DNA of 64,000 nt from Oscillospiraceae bacterium (GTDB lineage: Bacteria; Bacillota; Clostridia; Oscillospirales; Oscillospiraceae). Of this stretch, positions 16,644 to 24,166 are shown piece by piece. Numbering within the stretch: position 1 is the stretch's first letter; each line of letters opens with the position of its first letter. Below the pieces are notes generated by a model that saw nothing but the letters and a program-made list of their open reading frames with translations, had not been told where the DNA came from and did not search any database. The position numbers and the translations under genes are program-made. The DNA is taken from the NCBI GenBank assembly GCA_015068245.1, contig SVKU01000008.1:1-64000 (forward strand), in the 5' to 3' direction.

Positions 16644-16693
16644 TTGCATTGCTGCTGTGACTGTGATATATTTGTGTCAAAAATGTGTCAAAA
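16644..16693 (+). promoter_or_regulatory. Promoter and direct repeats upstream of the adenylate-forming enzyme
   Basis: TTGCAT (16644-16649), 17-bp spacer, TATATT (16667-16672). Directly after the -10 box the decamer TGTGTCAAAA occurs twice, at 16673-16682 and 16684-16693, an 11-base period close to one helical turn. That position would cover the transcription start and suits a regulator binding site. Confidence 0.55.
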
Positions 16694-16730
16694 CCATGAC
16701 ATCGACACAATTACATCAGGAGGTTGCCAA

Positions 16731-18128
16731 ATGCTGTTTGATTTTGCAAAATACCCCGGCAAGGATGCCATTATCGACGACACCGGTCTTGTGGTCAAGT
16801 ATGATGACCTTGTGGATTTCCAGAGTGAGATAAAAAAAATCGTGCCCGAGCGTTCTCTTGTTTTTCTGCTGAGCCGTAATGTGGCCGGTTCCATGGCAGG
16901 CTACTGCGTTTTTGTTTCCACCAATGTAGTGCCCGCCATGTTTGGTGCCGACACTCATAAAGACATGATGGCAGACCTGACGGATACATATCAGCCCGAC
17001 TATTTCTGGCTGCCTGAAGATATGGCTGACGATTTCCCCTACGAAAAAGTTTATTCAAGGTTCAACTACTGTCTGCTTAAAACCGGCATGAAGTCCTATC
17101 CTATGCATAAAGAGCTTGGTCTGCTGCTGACCACCTCCGGCTCCACCGGAAGCCCCAAGCTGGTTCGACTGAGCTACAAAAACATAGACGGTTTTGAAGA
17201 AATAATCCTTAACTACTGCGATGATTATGAGTATAATCGCCACACATCCACCATGCCCATATACCACAATTACGACCTGCTGGGACTTTCCCGCATGCTT
17301 TATCACGGCTGGGCATGTCTGCTGACCAGCAAGAACTTCCTTAACCCCGATTTCTGGACCTTCTTTACGGAAAACGGCGGCGACAGTTTTGGCAGCGTTC
17401 CCTTCAACTATGATCTGCTGGAGCGCATCAAGTTCCGCGAAAAAGGCATTAAGCTGCTTTACTCATCCTGCGGCGGCGGCAGTCTGACTCCCGAAGTGCA
17501 TAACAAATACGCCACATGGCACAAGGAAAACGGCTCCACCTTTATGATCATCTATGGTGCAACCGAAGCCCCCGGCGGCCTTTTGGTGCTTTACGGCGAC
17601 GATACCCTCAAAAAACCCGGCAGCATTGGCAAACCCGTACCTCCCGGAGAAGTAACTCTGGAAGACGATGACGGAAACATCATCACTCAGCCCAATGTAC
17701 CCGGCGAGATCGTCTACACCGGTCCCATCGTATGTATGGGTTATGCACAGTGCGGTGATGACCTTATCAAAGACGACGAATACAACGATGTTCTTCACAC
17801 CGGTGACATTGCCTACTTTGATGAAGAAGGTTTCTATTTCATCGTAGGTCGTAAGGCACGTTTTCTGAAGCTGTTGGGTGAACGTGTCAGCCTTGACGAA
17901 ACCGAACAACTGCTCACCGGAGAGCTGAACGGTGCAGAGGTCGCCTGCAAGGGAGTTGACGACAAGCTGGCTGTTTACGTTACAGATGACAGCGAGGAGA
18001 CAAAGCAGAAGATAATCATGTTCCTTATTTCACGCCTCAAGATATCCCCCACCCTTGTTGCCGTAGAGCCTGTGGACAGCATTCCCAGACTCGCCACCGG
18101 TAAGATAGATTACTCCAAACTGGTATAA
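16731..18128 (+). CDS. Stand-alone adenylate-forming enzyme (acyl-CoA synthetase/AMP-ligase family)
   Basis: 465 residues; the start at 16731 has AGGAGG seven bases upstream. The ANL superfamily core motifs are intact: P-loop TTSGSTGSPK (134-143), YGATEA (275-280), HTGD (356-359), GRKARFLK (373-380) and the late catalytic lysine in ATGKIDY (K458). It activates a carboxylate as the acyl-AMP and passes it to CoA or a carrier protein. At 465 residues it is at the short end for the family. No carrier protein, condensing domain or CoA-utilising gene is adjacent, so the acid and acceptor are unknown. It is monocistronic between its own promoter and terminator. Confidence 0.8.
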   Translation: MLFDFAKYPGKDAIIDDTGLVVKYDDLVDFQSEIKKIVPERSLVFLLSRNVAGSMAGYCVFVSTNVVPAMFGADTHKDMMADLTDTYQPDYFWLPEDMADDFPYEKVYSRFNYCLLKTGMKSYPMHKELGLLLTTSGSTGSPKLVRLSYKNIDGFEEIILNYCDDYEYNRHTSTMPIYHNYDLLGLSRMLYHGWACLLTSKNFLNPDFWTFFTENGGDSFGSVPFNYDLLERIKFREKGIKLLYSSCGGGSLTPEVHNKYATWHKENGSTFMIIYGATEAPGGLLVLYGDDTLKKPGSIGKPVPPGEVTLEDDDGNIITQPNVPGEIVYTGPIVCMGYAQCGDDLIKDDEYNDVLHTGDIAYFDEEGFYFIVGRKARFLKLLGERVSLDETEQLLTGELNGAEVACKGVDDKLAVYVTDDSEETKQKIIMFLISRLKISPTLVAVEPVDSIPRLATGKIDYSKLV

Positions 18129-18139
18129 TTGAATATCTG

Positions 18140-18190
18140 AAACATGAGCGGCTGAATGCAGTGATGATGCACAGTCGCTCATGTTTTTCT
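18140..18190 (+). terminator. Terminator of the adenylate-forming enzyme gene
   Basis: Stem AAACATGAGCG (18140-18150) pairs with CGCTCATGTTT (18176-18186) around a 25-nt loop, followed by TTTTCTG, 11 bases after the stop. Confidence 0.7.
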
Positions 18191-18757
18191 GTTATTTTTG
18201 AACGTCAGGTCAGCAAGCTGACCTGACACGCTAACTCCCAAAAGGAGAGGCATGGCTCCCCCTTTGGGGGAGCTGGCAAAAACGAAGTTTTTGACTGAGA
18301 GGGCATGCGGTCACGGCACGCCGTGCCCCTACGGCGTGATACGTTGCGTCGTGCGTTGTAGGGGCTGGCGTCCTCGACAGCCCATAGCGGAACGGCGTGA
18401 TACGTAACGTCGCGCGTAATTGGAGGCGGGAGCAAGCCCCCGCCCTACGGTGCGATACGTTGCGTTGTGCGTTGTAGGGGCGGTCTTTGACCGCCCGCCG
18501 GCGACAAAATGTTGCCCCTTGGCTCCCCCTTTGGGGGAGCTGGCAAAAACGAAGTTTTTGACTGAGAGGGCCCTCTCCGCTTCGCTTCGCTCAGCACCTC
18601 TCCCAGAGGGAGAGGCAAGGGACGTCCGGAGGCCGTGCCCCTACGGTGCGATACGTTGCGTTGTGCGTTGTAGGGGCTGGCGTCCTCGACAGCCCCTAGC
18701 GGAACGGCATGGTACGTCACGTCGCGCGTCACTAATTATTAATTATTAATCATTAGT
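18191..18757. repeat. Palindrome array between convergent genes
   Basis: Two copies of the GGCTCCCCCTTTGGGGGAGC...TTTTTGACTGAGAGGG element (18253-18302, 18520-18570), a GGTCAGCAAGCTGACC palindrome, GGGCGGTCTTTGACCGCCC (about 18479-18497), a CCCTCTCCGCTTCGC...CCCAGAGGGAGAGG unit and CGTTGCGTTGTGCG linkers. The array ends in TAATTATTAATTATTAATCA next to the stop of the minus-strand gene at 18760. No gene is seen. Confidence 0.85.
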
Positions 18758-18759
18758 TA

Positions 18760-19188
18760 TCACAGATACTGCTGCATCTGGACGATATTGCGCTGTTCCG
18801 TTTCCAGCAGCTTGTTTGCAATTCCAAGCACCTGTTCGTTATTGCCTTTATATCCGTTGAGATGGCGGATGCTTTTGGTAACGCCCATGGTGTTGCCGGT
18901 TATCATCATTTCAGCCAACTTGGTGGTGGAGCTGTTCATCATGGTCTGCATATCGCTCATGACCGACGACATCATCTTTGCAGCCATAGACAGATTTTGC
19001 GGCTCACCGCCCTGCTTTGAAAGCAGTCTGTCTGCCTCGGAATAGATTTCGTTATATTCCCGCTTTTGCTGCAGAAGATCCTGTTTCATTTCGTTGCTTC
19101 TTGTTTTGGGCAGGATTTTGTCTATGCCGTGGCAGCCCATTTGGGTGCCTTTTCTGATATTGTTAAGCATATCGGTATCGGAAATCAT
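18760..19188 (-). CDS. Small helical protein, possibly ferritin-like bundle
   Basis: 142 residues from the ATG at 19188 (GAGGTG six bases upstream). No signal peptide or membrane segment. The sequence is almost wholly helical by composition, with heptad-like stretches (LLQQKREYNEIYSEADRLL; MSSVMSDMQTMMNSSTTKL) and few prolines, which suggests four amphipathic helices as in YciE/DUF2383-type ferritin-like proteins. The conserved metal-binding Glu/His pattern is not clear, so iron binding cannot be claimed. It is alone on its strand. Function unknown; real-gene status is supported by the ribosome site and start. Confidence 0.6.
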   Translation of the reverse strand: MISDTDMLNNIRKGTQMGCHGIDKILPKTRSNEMKQDLLQQKREYNEIYSEADRLLSKQGGEPQNLSMAAKMMSSVMSDMQTMMNSSTTKLAEMMITGNTMGVTKSIRHLNGYKGNNEQVLGIANKLLETEQRNIVQMQQYL

Positions 19189-19247
19189 TAAAATCACCTC
19201 GGTTTAGTATGCCGCAGGAACCGCTCCCTATTCTGCCAAAAAAACAC

Positions 19248-19275
19248 TTTACAGCCTTCCAAATTGTGATATAAT
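19248..19275 (+). promoter_or_regulatory. Promoter of the tRNA-Ala gene
   Basis: TTTACA (19248-19253), 16-bp spacer, TATAAT (19270-19275), 26 bases before the mature tRNA 5' end. Confidence 0.6.
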
Positions 19276-19300
19276 TATTTTGCAAAATTTAATGATTTAT

Positions 19301-19376
19301 GGGCCTGTAGCGCAGTTGGGAGCGCACTACATTCGCATTGTAGGGGTCGGGAGTTCGAATCTCCTCAGGTCCACCA
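19301..19376 (+). tRNA. tRNA-Ala (anticodon CGC)
   Basis: 76 bases including an encoded CCA. Acceptor stem GGGCCTG/CAGGTCC contains the G3-U70 wobble pair that is the main alanine identity element; D arm GCGC/GCGC; anticodon stem CTACA/TGTAG with loop TTCGCAT giving anticodon CGC (reads GCG); T arm with TTCGAAT. It is a single gene with its own promoter and terminator. Confidence 0.95.
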
Positions 19377-19412
19377 AAAAACGACAGCTTTCAACAGAAA
19401 GCTGTCGTTTTA
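19377..19412 (+). terminator. Terminator of the tRNA gene
   Basis: Directly behind the CCA: AAAACGACAGCTTT pairs with AAAGCTGTCGTTTT around a 6-nt loop. It can also serve the convergent gene ending at 19442. Confidence 0.8.
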
Positions 19413-19441
19413 GCGTGAGGATCAGTTGTTTTCGCTTGCCC

Positions 19442-20047
19442 CTAAACCGCTGTTTTGTGGGACTTTCGCTCTTTAAACAATTTGGCAAAGTCGATTTTCG
19501 GTACCCGGAAATCCAGCACAAACAGGAATCCCACCGCAAGGGGAAGCACGTGATATATCACAAGGCTGACCGTCTGGGGCAAAAGGGATCCTATTGCGAA
19601 AAACAGAGGCAGAATAACGGCAGACATCGTTACCGGAAGCCCATGGTATTCTTTTGCGCAGCCGTCCTCGGTCATCTGACGATTGGTTTCCATCACGTTG
19701 AAAAATGCCAGACGTATCAGCGCACAAAGCACATACACCACCAAGGCAGCAATACCTATTGCGGTTGTGACCCCACGGAAATACAGCAGCACCGCAGGAA
19801 ACACGCCGAAGCATATCACATCGTTCAGGGAATCCAGCTGGATCCCAAAGCTTTTTTCGTCTGCCGTTCTGTCTTTCTTGCTGCGGGCAACAATACCGTC
19901 GAACATATCACAGAAGCCGGACAGCATGAGCAAACACACTGCCAAAGAAAAGCGGTCCTGATATGCATTCACCATTCCGACCAGGGAAGACACAAGGCTG
20001 ATATATGTCAAAATTACGGTGTAATCATATACCCCGATCAGGTGCAT
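19442..20047 (-). CDS. pssA: CDP-alcohol phosphatidyltransferase (phosphatidylserine synthase-like)
   Basis: 201 residues, integral membrane. The CDP-alcohol transferase signature is complete: D47..D50-G51..A54-R55 followed by G68..D72..D76. Five or six hydrophobic segments follow the family pattern. The enzyme moves phosphatidate from CDP-diacylglycerol to an alcohol; length and the motif DMFDGIVAR fit the bacterial PssA type that makes phosphatidylserine, but no decarboxylase (psd) gene is adjacent, so the alcohol is inferred. GGAGGAG with 5-nt spacing supports the start. A possible promoter (TTGACA-N17-TAACTT) lies at 20082-20110. Confidence 0.75.
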   Translation of the reverse strand: MHLIGVYDYTVILTYISLVSSLVGMVNAYQDRFSLAVCLLMLSGFCDMFDGIVARSKKDRTADEKSFGIQLDSLNDVICFGVFPAVLLYFRGVTTAIGIAALVVYVLCALIRLAFFNVMETNRQMTEDGCAKEYHGLPVTMSAVILPLFFAIGSLLPQTVSLVIYHVLPLAVGFLFVLDFRVPKIDFAKLFKERKSHKTAV

Positions 20048-20081
20048 CGCAACTCCTCCAATTCTCTTTATCTATAGTTTA

Positions 20082-20110
20082 AAGTTAGCACGTTGAACAG
20101 CCGGTGTCAA
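20082..20110 (-). promoter_or_regulatory. Possible promoter of the CDP-alcohol transferase gene
   Basis: On the minus strand TTGACA (20105-20110), 17-bp spacer, TAACTT (20082-20087). The -35 box is perfect, the -10 box weak. Confidence 0.4.
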
Positions 20111-20167
20111 GCAATCCATTTTGTCACGGCCATCAGAAACGCAACTTTACAGGAAATTGTCGGAAAG

Positions 20168-20956
20168 TTAGCATGACTGCGGTCGGTCGCTGTCCGTTGT
20201 CTGCTCCTGACCGGCAAGTTCTTCTTCACGCCTTCGCTTCATCTCCTGCAACCGCATGACGGCAGCCTTTTCATGCTCGCCGGCGTGATATTCGTAGTCG
20301 CTGCGGTTTTCACAGTCCTTCCGGGTTCCGCCGGACTTGCGGCCAATATCCTTCTGCCCGTCCTCTCTTGCCCATTGACGAAGTGTGGCAAGGTGGTTTA
20401 CATAATTTTTGCCAGATACCGCCATATACTCACTCAGCCTGTCGATACGCTCGTCAATATTCGGCTGCTCACTTCGCAGAATATTATATTCTTCTTCAGA
20501 CAAAAAAACATTTTTATACAATCCTCGTGGGGGCGGGGGTGTGTTAGCTTTAGTTCCCTCACCCTCCCGTTCGCAGTTATAGTTATTGTTTTGGTTAGAG
20601 TTAGGGTTAGAGTTTGAGTTTGAGCTTGAGTTATAGTTATGGTTTTTTTCGGTTGCGGTCGGTTCCGAAAAAACCGATTGGGTTTCTTTGGTTTTTCTCG
20701 GTCTGCCGCCTTTGAGTCCATTTTGATAGTTAATGAGTCTGATCCTCTCATACTTTTCCGCATTTCGGTCGACAGAGCTTTTCAAGCTGTAGAACGAACC
20801 CATAACGATGGGGTCAATGTCCTCAACTATCTCACCACGTCTGCTGTATGCCAACAGCGCCCGAAGCAGCTGACCTCGCTGTCGGTCGTCCATATAAGAA
20901 ATCTCGTCCTCTGTTTCGTGATATACAAAAAATCCGGGGCGTTCTTTTTGAGTCAT
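20168..20956 (-). CDS. Phage-type replication protein relic with Asn/Ser-rich linker
   Basis: 262 residues from the ATG at 20956 (GGAGG upstream). The N-terminal 90 residues (FFVYHETEDEISYMDD...YSRRGE...KYERIRLINYQNGLKGGRPRK) look like the DUF6291 module found in phage and conjugative-element replication proteins. Next comes a low-complexity Asn/Ser tract (NSSSNSNSNPNSNQNNN), then a segment (GKNYVNHLATLRQWAREDG) like the C-terminus of phage replisome organisers. No phage structural, integrase or DnaC-like gene is nearby, so this is probably a relic or domesticated copy. The linker is encoded by hexanucleotide repeats. Domain names are from memory and should be read as tentative. Confidence 0.6.
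   Translation of the reverse strand: MTQKERPGFFVYHETEDEISYMDDRQRGQLLRALLAYSRRGEIVEDIDPIVMGSFYSLKSSVDRNAEKYERIRLINYQNGLKGGRPRKTKETQSVFSEPTATEKNHNYNSSSNSNSNPNSNQNNNYNCEREGEGTKANTPPPPRGLYKNVFLSEEEYNILRSEQPNIDERIDRLSEYMAVSGKNYVNHLATLRQWAREDGQKDIGRKSGGTRKDCENRSDYEYHAGEHEKAAVMRLQEMKRRREEELAGQEQTTDSDRPQSC
20580..20640. repeat. Hexanucleotide microsatellite inside the replication-protein gene
   Basis: On the plus strand GTTAGA/GTTAGG/GTTTGA hexamers run from about 20594 to 20630, coding on the other strand for alternating Asn and Ser. Unit length is a multiple of three, so copy-number change keeps the frame. Confidence 0.75.
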
Positions 20957-21026
20957 ATTAAACCTCCGATTGTTTATGGATAAGGACAGGCAAAAAAGTC
21001 CTCTCATATATGGGCGAAAAAAGATA

Positions 21027-21052
21027 AATATTGCACACAAACGTGCAATATT
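21027..21052. promoter_or_regulatory. Perfect inverted repeat between divergent genes
   Basis: AATATTGCAC (21027-21036) and GTGCAATATT (21043-21052) form a perfect 10-bp inverted repeat with a 6-nt centre. It lies between the replication-relic gene (start 20956) and the peptidase gene (promoter 21106-21134). It is not followed by a T-run on either strand, so an operator is more likely than a terminator. Confidence 0.55.
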
Positions 21053-21105
21053 CACAAAACTTTCACATAAAAATTCAATTTCTGTATCTCCGGATACAAA
21101 AGCGA

Positions 21106-21134
21106 TTGACAATTTACAGCCGTGAATTGATAAT
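21106..21134 (+). promoter_or_regulatory. Sigma-A-type promoter of the peptidase-lipoprotein pair
   Basis: TTGACA (21106-21111), 17-bp spacer, GATAAT (21129-21134), 29 bases before the start codon. Confidence 0.7.
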
Positions 21135-21163
21135 AGTAACAGTAAACTTCAAGGAGTGTAACT

Positions 21164-21898
21164 ATGAAATGTTTTCTGACCAGCAGTCCGTTTTTGCCAG
21201 GAGGTGCGGCTCTTGACCCGGCAAACGGTTTTGTAAGTGAGCTTAAAAAGGCTGTGCCTGTTCCCTGCAATGGGCTGTTCATCTGCTCAGACCCCGCTGA
21301 CTATCCTTTTACAGACGGATTTGCGGATATGATGCACACAGTTCTTACCGGCGGCGGCATCAGCTTTGACCAATACAACATTCTTGACGACCGAAATGCA
21401 GACATGGCGGCAGAGCTTGTGGCTTCCGCTGACCTTATTATACTGGCTGGCGGTCATGTGCCAACCCAGAACAAGTTTTTTGAGGAAATCGGGTTGCGAA
21501 AGATTATGTCAACCTATACCGGTGCCGTTATCGGCATAAGCGCAGGCACCATGAACAGTGCCGACACCGTGTATGCTCAGCCGGAGCTGGACGGCGAAGC
21601 CGTTGACCCAAACTACAAAAGATTCCTTACCGGCCTTGGGTTGACAAGCATCATGGTTCTGCCCCATTACCAGGCCATAAAGGACACAGTACTGGACGGT
21701 TTGCGGGTTTTTGAGGACATCTCATACGGCGACAGCTTTGGCAGAAAGTTCTACGCTCTGCCCGACGGCAGCTGGCTGTATATCCACGATGGTGTTACCG
21801 AGCTTCGTGGCGAAGCATATCTGATACAGGACGGTGTGCTATCGAAAATAAGCGACGTCAACGATGTAGTTATGTTAACTAATGAGGAGTACGCATGA
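21164..21898 (+). CDS. Peptidase S51 family (dipeptidase E-like)
   Basis: 244 residues; AAGGAG seven bases before the ATG. The class I glutamine-amidotransferase-like fold is indicated by LAGGHVPTQN (94-103) and the nucleophile elbow GISAGT with S126, matching alpha-aspartyl dipeptidase E and cyanophycinase relatives. No signal peptide, so a cytoplasmic serine peptidase acting on small peptides, most typically with N-terminal Asp. It overlaps the following mini-lipoprotein gene by four bases (ATGA), so the two are translationally coupled. Substrate specificity cannot be read from the sequence. Confidence 0.8.
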   Translation: MKCFLTSSPFLPGGAALDPANGFVSELKKAVPVPCNGLFICSDPADYPFTDGFADMMHTVLTGGGISFDQYNILDDRNADMAAELVASADLIILAGGHVPTQNKFFEEIGLRKIMSTYTGAVIGISAGTMNSADTVYAQPELDGEAVDPNYKRFLTGLGLTSIMVLPHYQAIKDTVLDGLRVFEDISYGDSFGRKFYALPDGSWLYIHDGVTELRGEAYLIQDGVLSKISDVNDVVMLTNEEYA

Positions 21899-22095
21899 GG
21901 AAATTGATTTTGCCGATTATTCTGTTGATGTCGCTGCTTACAGGCTGTGGGGAGAAAAACTCCATAGGTGTGATCGGCGGTGCCGACGGACCCACAGCAA
22001 TAATTGTAAGCTCCGGATTTGACTGGTGGCAGCTAGTTGTGATACCCATTTGCACCGCTTTGGCCGTGCTTCTTGTTTGGAAAGTAAGGAAATAG
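21895..22095 (+). CDS. Mini-lipoprotein with GGADGPTAI motif and one membrane helix
   Basis: 66 residues. Lipoprotein signal with lipobox LTGC (about 16-19), then SIGVIGGADGPTAIIVSS, then a single membrane helix (about 44-62) ending VRK. The GGADGPTA motif is the hallmark of the beta subunit of Na+-pumping carboxylate decarboxylases (OadB/GcdB), where it is part of a much larger membrane protein; here only this motif and one helix exist. Similar short proteins are often auto-annotated as decarboxylase beta subunits, but a protein this small cannot form the pump. The start overlaps the preceding stop by 4 bases. Function unknown. Confidence 0.7.
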   Translation: MRKLILPIILLMSLLTGCGEKNSIGVIGGADGPTAIIVSSGFDWWQLVVIPICTALAVLLVWKVRK

Positions 22096-22109
22096 CTGCC
22101 CTGATGTTC

Positions 22110-22275
22110 AGGAATGACACTTGTGACGTGACGTACCACACCGTAGGGCGGGTAAAGTTCGCAAAGCGAACTTCGTTAGGATTCGGCAATGCCGAATCCT
22201 TGGGCTTCTGCTCCCGCCGCAACGATGCACGACGCAACGTATCCCTCCGTAGGGGCACGTGAGGTCAGCTTGCTG
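22110..22275. repeat. Inverted-orientation palindrome block
   Basis: Contains AAGTTCGCAAAGCGAACTTC and GGATTCGGCAATGCCGAATCC palindromes followed by TGGGCTTCTGCTCCCGCC, in the opposite orientation to the copies at 13330, 16230, 53600 and 62155, and a GGTCAGCTTGCTGAC palindrome at 22263-22277. The rest of the gap to 22463 holds a CGGGAAGTGATTCCCG hairpin, a 20-bp near-palindrome at about 22418-22437 and no antitoxin-like gene. Confidence 0.75.
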
Positions 22276-22463
22276 ACATTGCTGGCGGATAGGGTGCAAT
22301 CTAAATAACAGCGTGCTTTTTGCACACATTGTCGCACTGTGTCGAATATACTGATGACGGGAAGTGATTCCCGAAATGTATATTTTACCGTCAACGGTGG
22401 AAGAATCTTAGTACCCCGATTACATATGTGATCGGAGGAACTTTTTCCTCGGAGTGTGACAAC

Positions 22464-22826
22464 ATGGATCAAAGCGTCAGACGGGGCGATATATACTATG
22501 CCGATCTCAGCCCCGTGGTCGGCAGTGAACAGGGCGGCACCAGACCGGTACTTATTGTGCAGAACGATACCGGCAACCGCCACAGCCCCACGGTTATCGC
22601 TGCCGCCATTACTTCTCAGATGAACAAAGCCCGGCTTCCCACTCATATTGAGCTGGCAGCAAGTTCCTATGGTCTTTCAAGGGATTCGGTGATATTATTG
22701 GAACAGATACGCACCATCGACAAAAAGCGACTTCGTGAACGCATGGGCAGGCTGGACGATACACTTATGAGTCAGGTTGACAGCGCAATAGCCGTCAGTT
22801 TTGGCCTGCATGATGAACTTGTATAA
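22464..22826 (+). CDS. MazF/PemK-family endoribonuclease toxin, apparently without adjacent antitoxin
   Basis: 120 residues from the ATG at 22464 (GGAG nine bases upstream). The PemK/MazF fold is clear: [30 protein letters not shown], then [11 protein letters not shown]...[19 protein letters not shown], as in the Bacillus EndoA/NdoA enzyme (about 116 residues). It cleaves mRNA at short single-stranded motifs. In Bacillus the antitoxin gene lies immediately upstream; here the 368-bp upstream gap contains repeats and no small ribbon-helix-helix gene on either strand. The antitoxin must be elsewhere, or regulation is of another kind. Confidence 0.9.
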   Translation: MDQSVRRGDIYYADLSPVVGSEQGGTRPVLIVQNDTGNRHSPTVIAAAITSQMNKARLPTHIELAASSYGLSRDSVILLEQIRTIDKKRLRERMGRLDDTLMSQVDSAIAVSFGLHDELV

Positions 22827-22903
22827 TCAATTTCAAATTGTGATTATAGGGTTCTTTCGAGGCAGCGAACACTGCATTTGCTGAATTTGCCTTAAGTTTT
22901 GGC

Positions 22904-22932
22904 TTGCATGATGGGTTCGTTTAGTGTATTAT
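22904..22932 (+). promoter_or_regulatory. Promoter of the secreted 175-residue protein
   Basis: TTGCAT (22904-22909), 17-bp spacer, TATTAT (22927-22932), 28 bases before the start codon. Confidence 0.6.
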
Positions 22933-22960
22933 GTAAATACACACTGCAAAGGAGATACTC

Positions 22961-23488
22961 ATGTTCAGAAAGCATCTTGTTTTAAAGCTTGCCATTGTGG
23001 CTCTTATAATCGTTATCGGCGCAGGTATGTTTGCCAGTGCCGCACCGGGAGATTCTTCCGATCCTCTGGTTTCTCTGAGTTACATTAACGAAACCGTTAT
23101 CCCTGCCCTGACAGCCAGACTGGAGGGTATGGTTGGCGATGCAAAGTCCGAACTGTCCGACAGTTTTGACAACACTCTTAACGAGTTCAAGCAATCTCTC
23201 AACGCCGAAACCGTTACCAATGCGCTGGACGATATCGGAAACCGCAGCGAATACAAGTCCGTTGAGCTGACCGACGGTCAGTCCGTTACTCTCCACACCG
23301 GCTGTGAAGTCCTGTTCGTCAGCGGTGAGGGTCTGACCAGCGGCACCCTTTCCGACACAACTGCCGGCGTATCCATCGAAAACGGTCGTCTGGAAGCAAA
23401 TCATCTGTATTTGTGCACCGATTCCGTTTCCATTATTGCCGACGGCGAAGCCGAACTGCTGGTAAAAGGCAATTACGAAGTCAACTGA
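22961..23488 (+). CDS. Secreted or membrane-anchored protein of unknown function
   Basis: 175 residues; AAAGGAG six bases before the ATG. An N-terminal hydrophobic helix (about 8-28) ends at ASAAPGD, a likely signal peptide. It is followed by DPLVSLSYINETVIPAL, a helical region (50-95), and a C-terminal beta-rich region (SVELTDGQSVTLHTGCEVLF...DTTAGVSIENGRLEANHLYLC...GEAELLVKGNYEV). The opening and closing blocks recall uncharacterised clostridial exported proteins, but I cannot name the family with certainty. Monocistronic with its own promoter and terminator. Confidence 0.65.
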   Translation: MFRKHLVLKLAIVALIIVIGAGMFASAAPGDSSDPLVSLSYINETVIPALTARLEGMVGDAKSELSDSFDNTLNEFKQSLNAETVTNALDDIGNRSEYKSVELTDGQSVTLHTGCEVLFVSGEGLTSGTLSDTTAGVSIENGRLEANHLYLCTDSVSIIADGEAELLVKGNYEVN

Positions 23489-23500
23489 GTTATAATACGC

Positions 23501-23538
23501 ACACCCCGGTCATACATTATTATGACCGGGGTGTTTTA
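23501..23538 (+). terminator. Terminator after the secreted protein gene
   Basis: A perfect 14-bp stem (23501-23514 with 23521-23534), 6-nt loop and TTTA, 12 bases after the stop. Confidence 0.85.
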
Positions 23539-23559
23539 TATGCAAAAGGCGGTGACGAT

Positions 23560-24078
23560 ATGCAATTCACCTATCCGCTTTTCAGCGGTGATGACGAGAC
23601 AGGCTTTATAAGCGTTAAAAAAGACGGTTTGAGGCTGTATCTGGAAGCCCAATGCAAACACCTTGAGGGTATCCACCGTGCGTGGGCTGTCAGCGGAGAT
23701 GAACGGCTGCTGATCGGCGTGCTTATCCCGGAGGGTGACTCCATGGGTGCAAGGAAAGTATACAACATCAGCTCCATCGGTGCTTTTGACGTCAGTAGAA
23801 TCACTCACGGTGATACGGGTGCACCTCAGCACAACTCCTCATGGCAGCGATGCCGTAACCCGGGAAGTCTTTTTGCCGACGATGTGGCAAAAACCGCTTT
23901 TGATATGGGCTTTGAATACTTTGCACGGTCAACCGAAACCGGAAAAGTGATCACCGTACCGTGGAAAGGCGGCAGGTTTCCCATGCCCGGTTTGTTCTGC
24001 CTGTGTTCGGTGGAGTGTATCAACGGAAGGCAGATGGTGGTGATAAGGGTTGATGGAGAAGGAAACCTCTGCGTTTGA
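23560..24078 (+). CDS. Conserved-looking hypothetical protein
   Basis: 172 residues from the ATG at 23560, chosen because AAGGCGGTG lies just upstream; the frame is open earlier but crosses the preceding terminator. No signal peptide, membrane helix or known catalytic motif is visible. The protein is mixed alpha/beta with a charged N-terminal half and a C-terminal stretch (TVPWKGGRFPMPGLFCLCSV) ending in alternating strands (QMVVIRVDGEGNLCV). Two or more cysteines sit near the C-terminus (FCLCSVEC). It starts only 21 bases after a terminator, so its own promoter is not obvious. Not recognised; no function proposed. Confidence 0.6.
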   Translation: MQFTYPLFSGDDETGFISVKKDGLRLYLEAQCKHLEGIHRAWAVSGDERLLIGVLIPEGDSMGARKVYNISSIGAFDVSRITHGDTGAPQHNSSWQRCRNPGSLFADDVAKTAFDMGFEYFARSTETGKVITVPWKGGRFPMPGLFCLCSVECINGRQMVVIRVDGEGNLCV

Positions 24079-24124
24079 GATCTATGATGGCAGCGGGAGC
24101 AAGCCAGTGTCCATTGAGATGGGG

Positions 24125-24155
24125 ATTTCTCCGCTGACTGTGTCAGCGGAGAAAT
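24125..24155. terminator. Hairpin between convergent genes
   Basis: A perfect 14-bp stem ATTTCTCCGCTGAC/GTCAGCGGAGAAAT with a 3-nt loop lies between the stop codons at 24078 (+) and 24167 (-). There is no long T-run, so termination efficiency is uncertain. Confidence 0.55.
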
Positions 24156-24166
24156 GACACTATGAC

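Noticed and set aside
21895-22095. Sodium-translocating decarboxylase beta subunit
   Set aside because: Only a short motif and one helix are present; the true subunit is several hundred residues with many helices.
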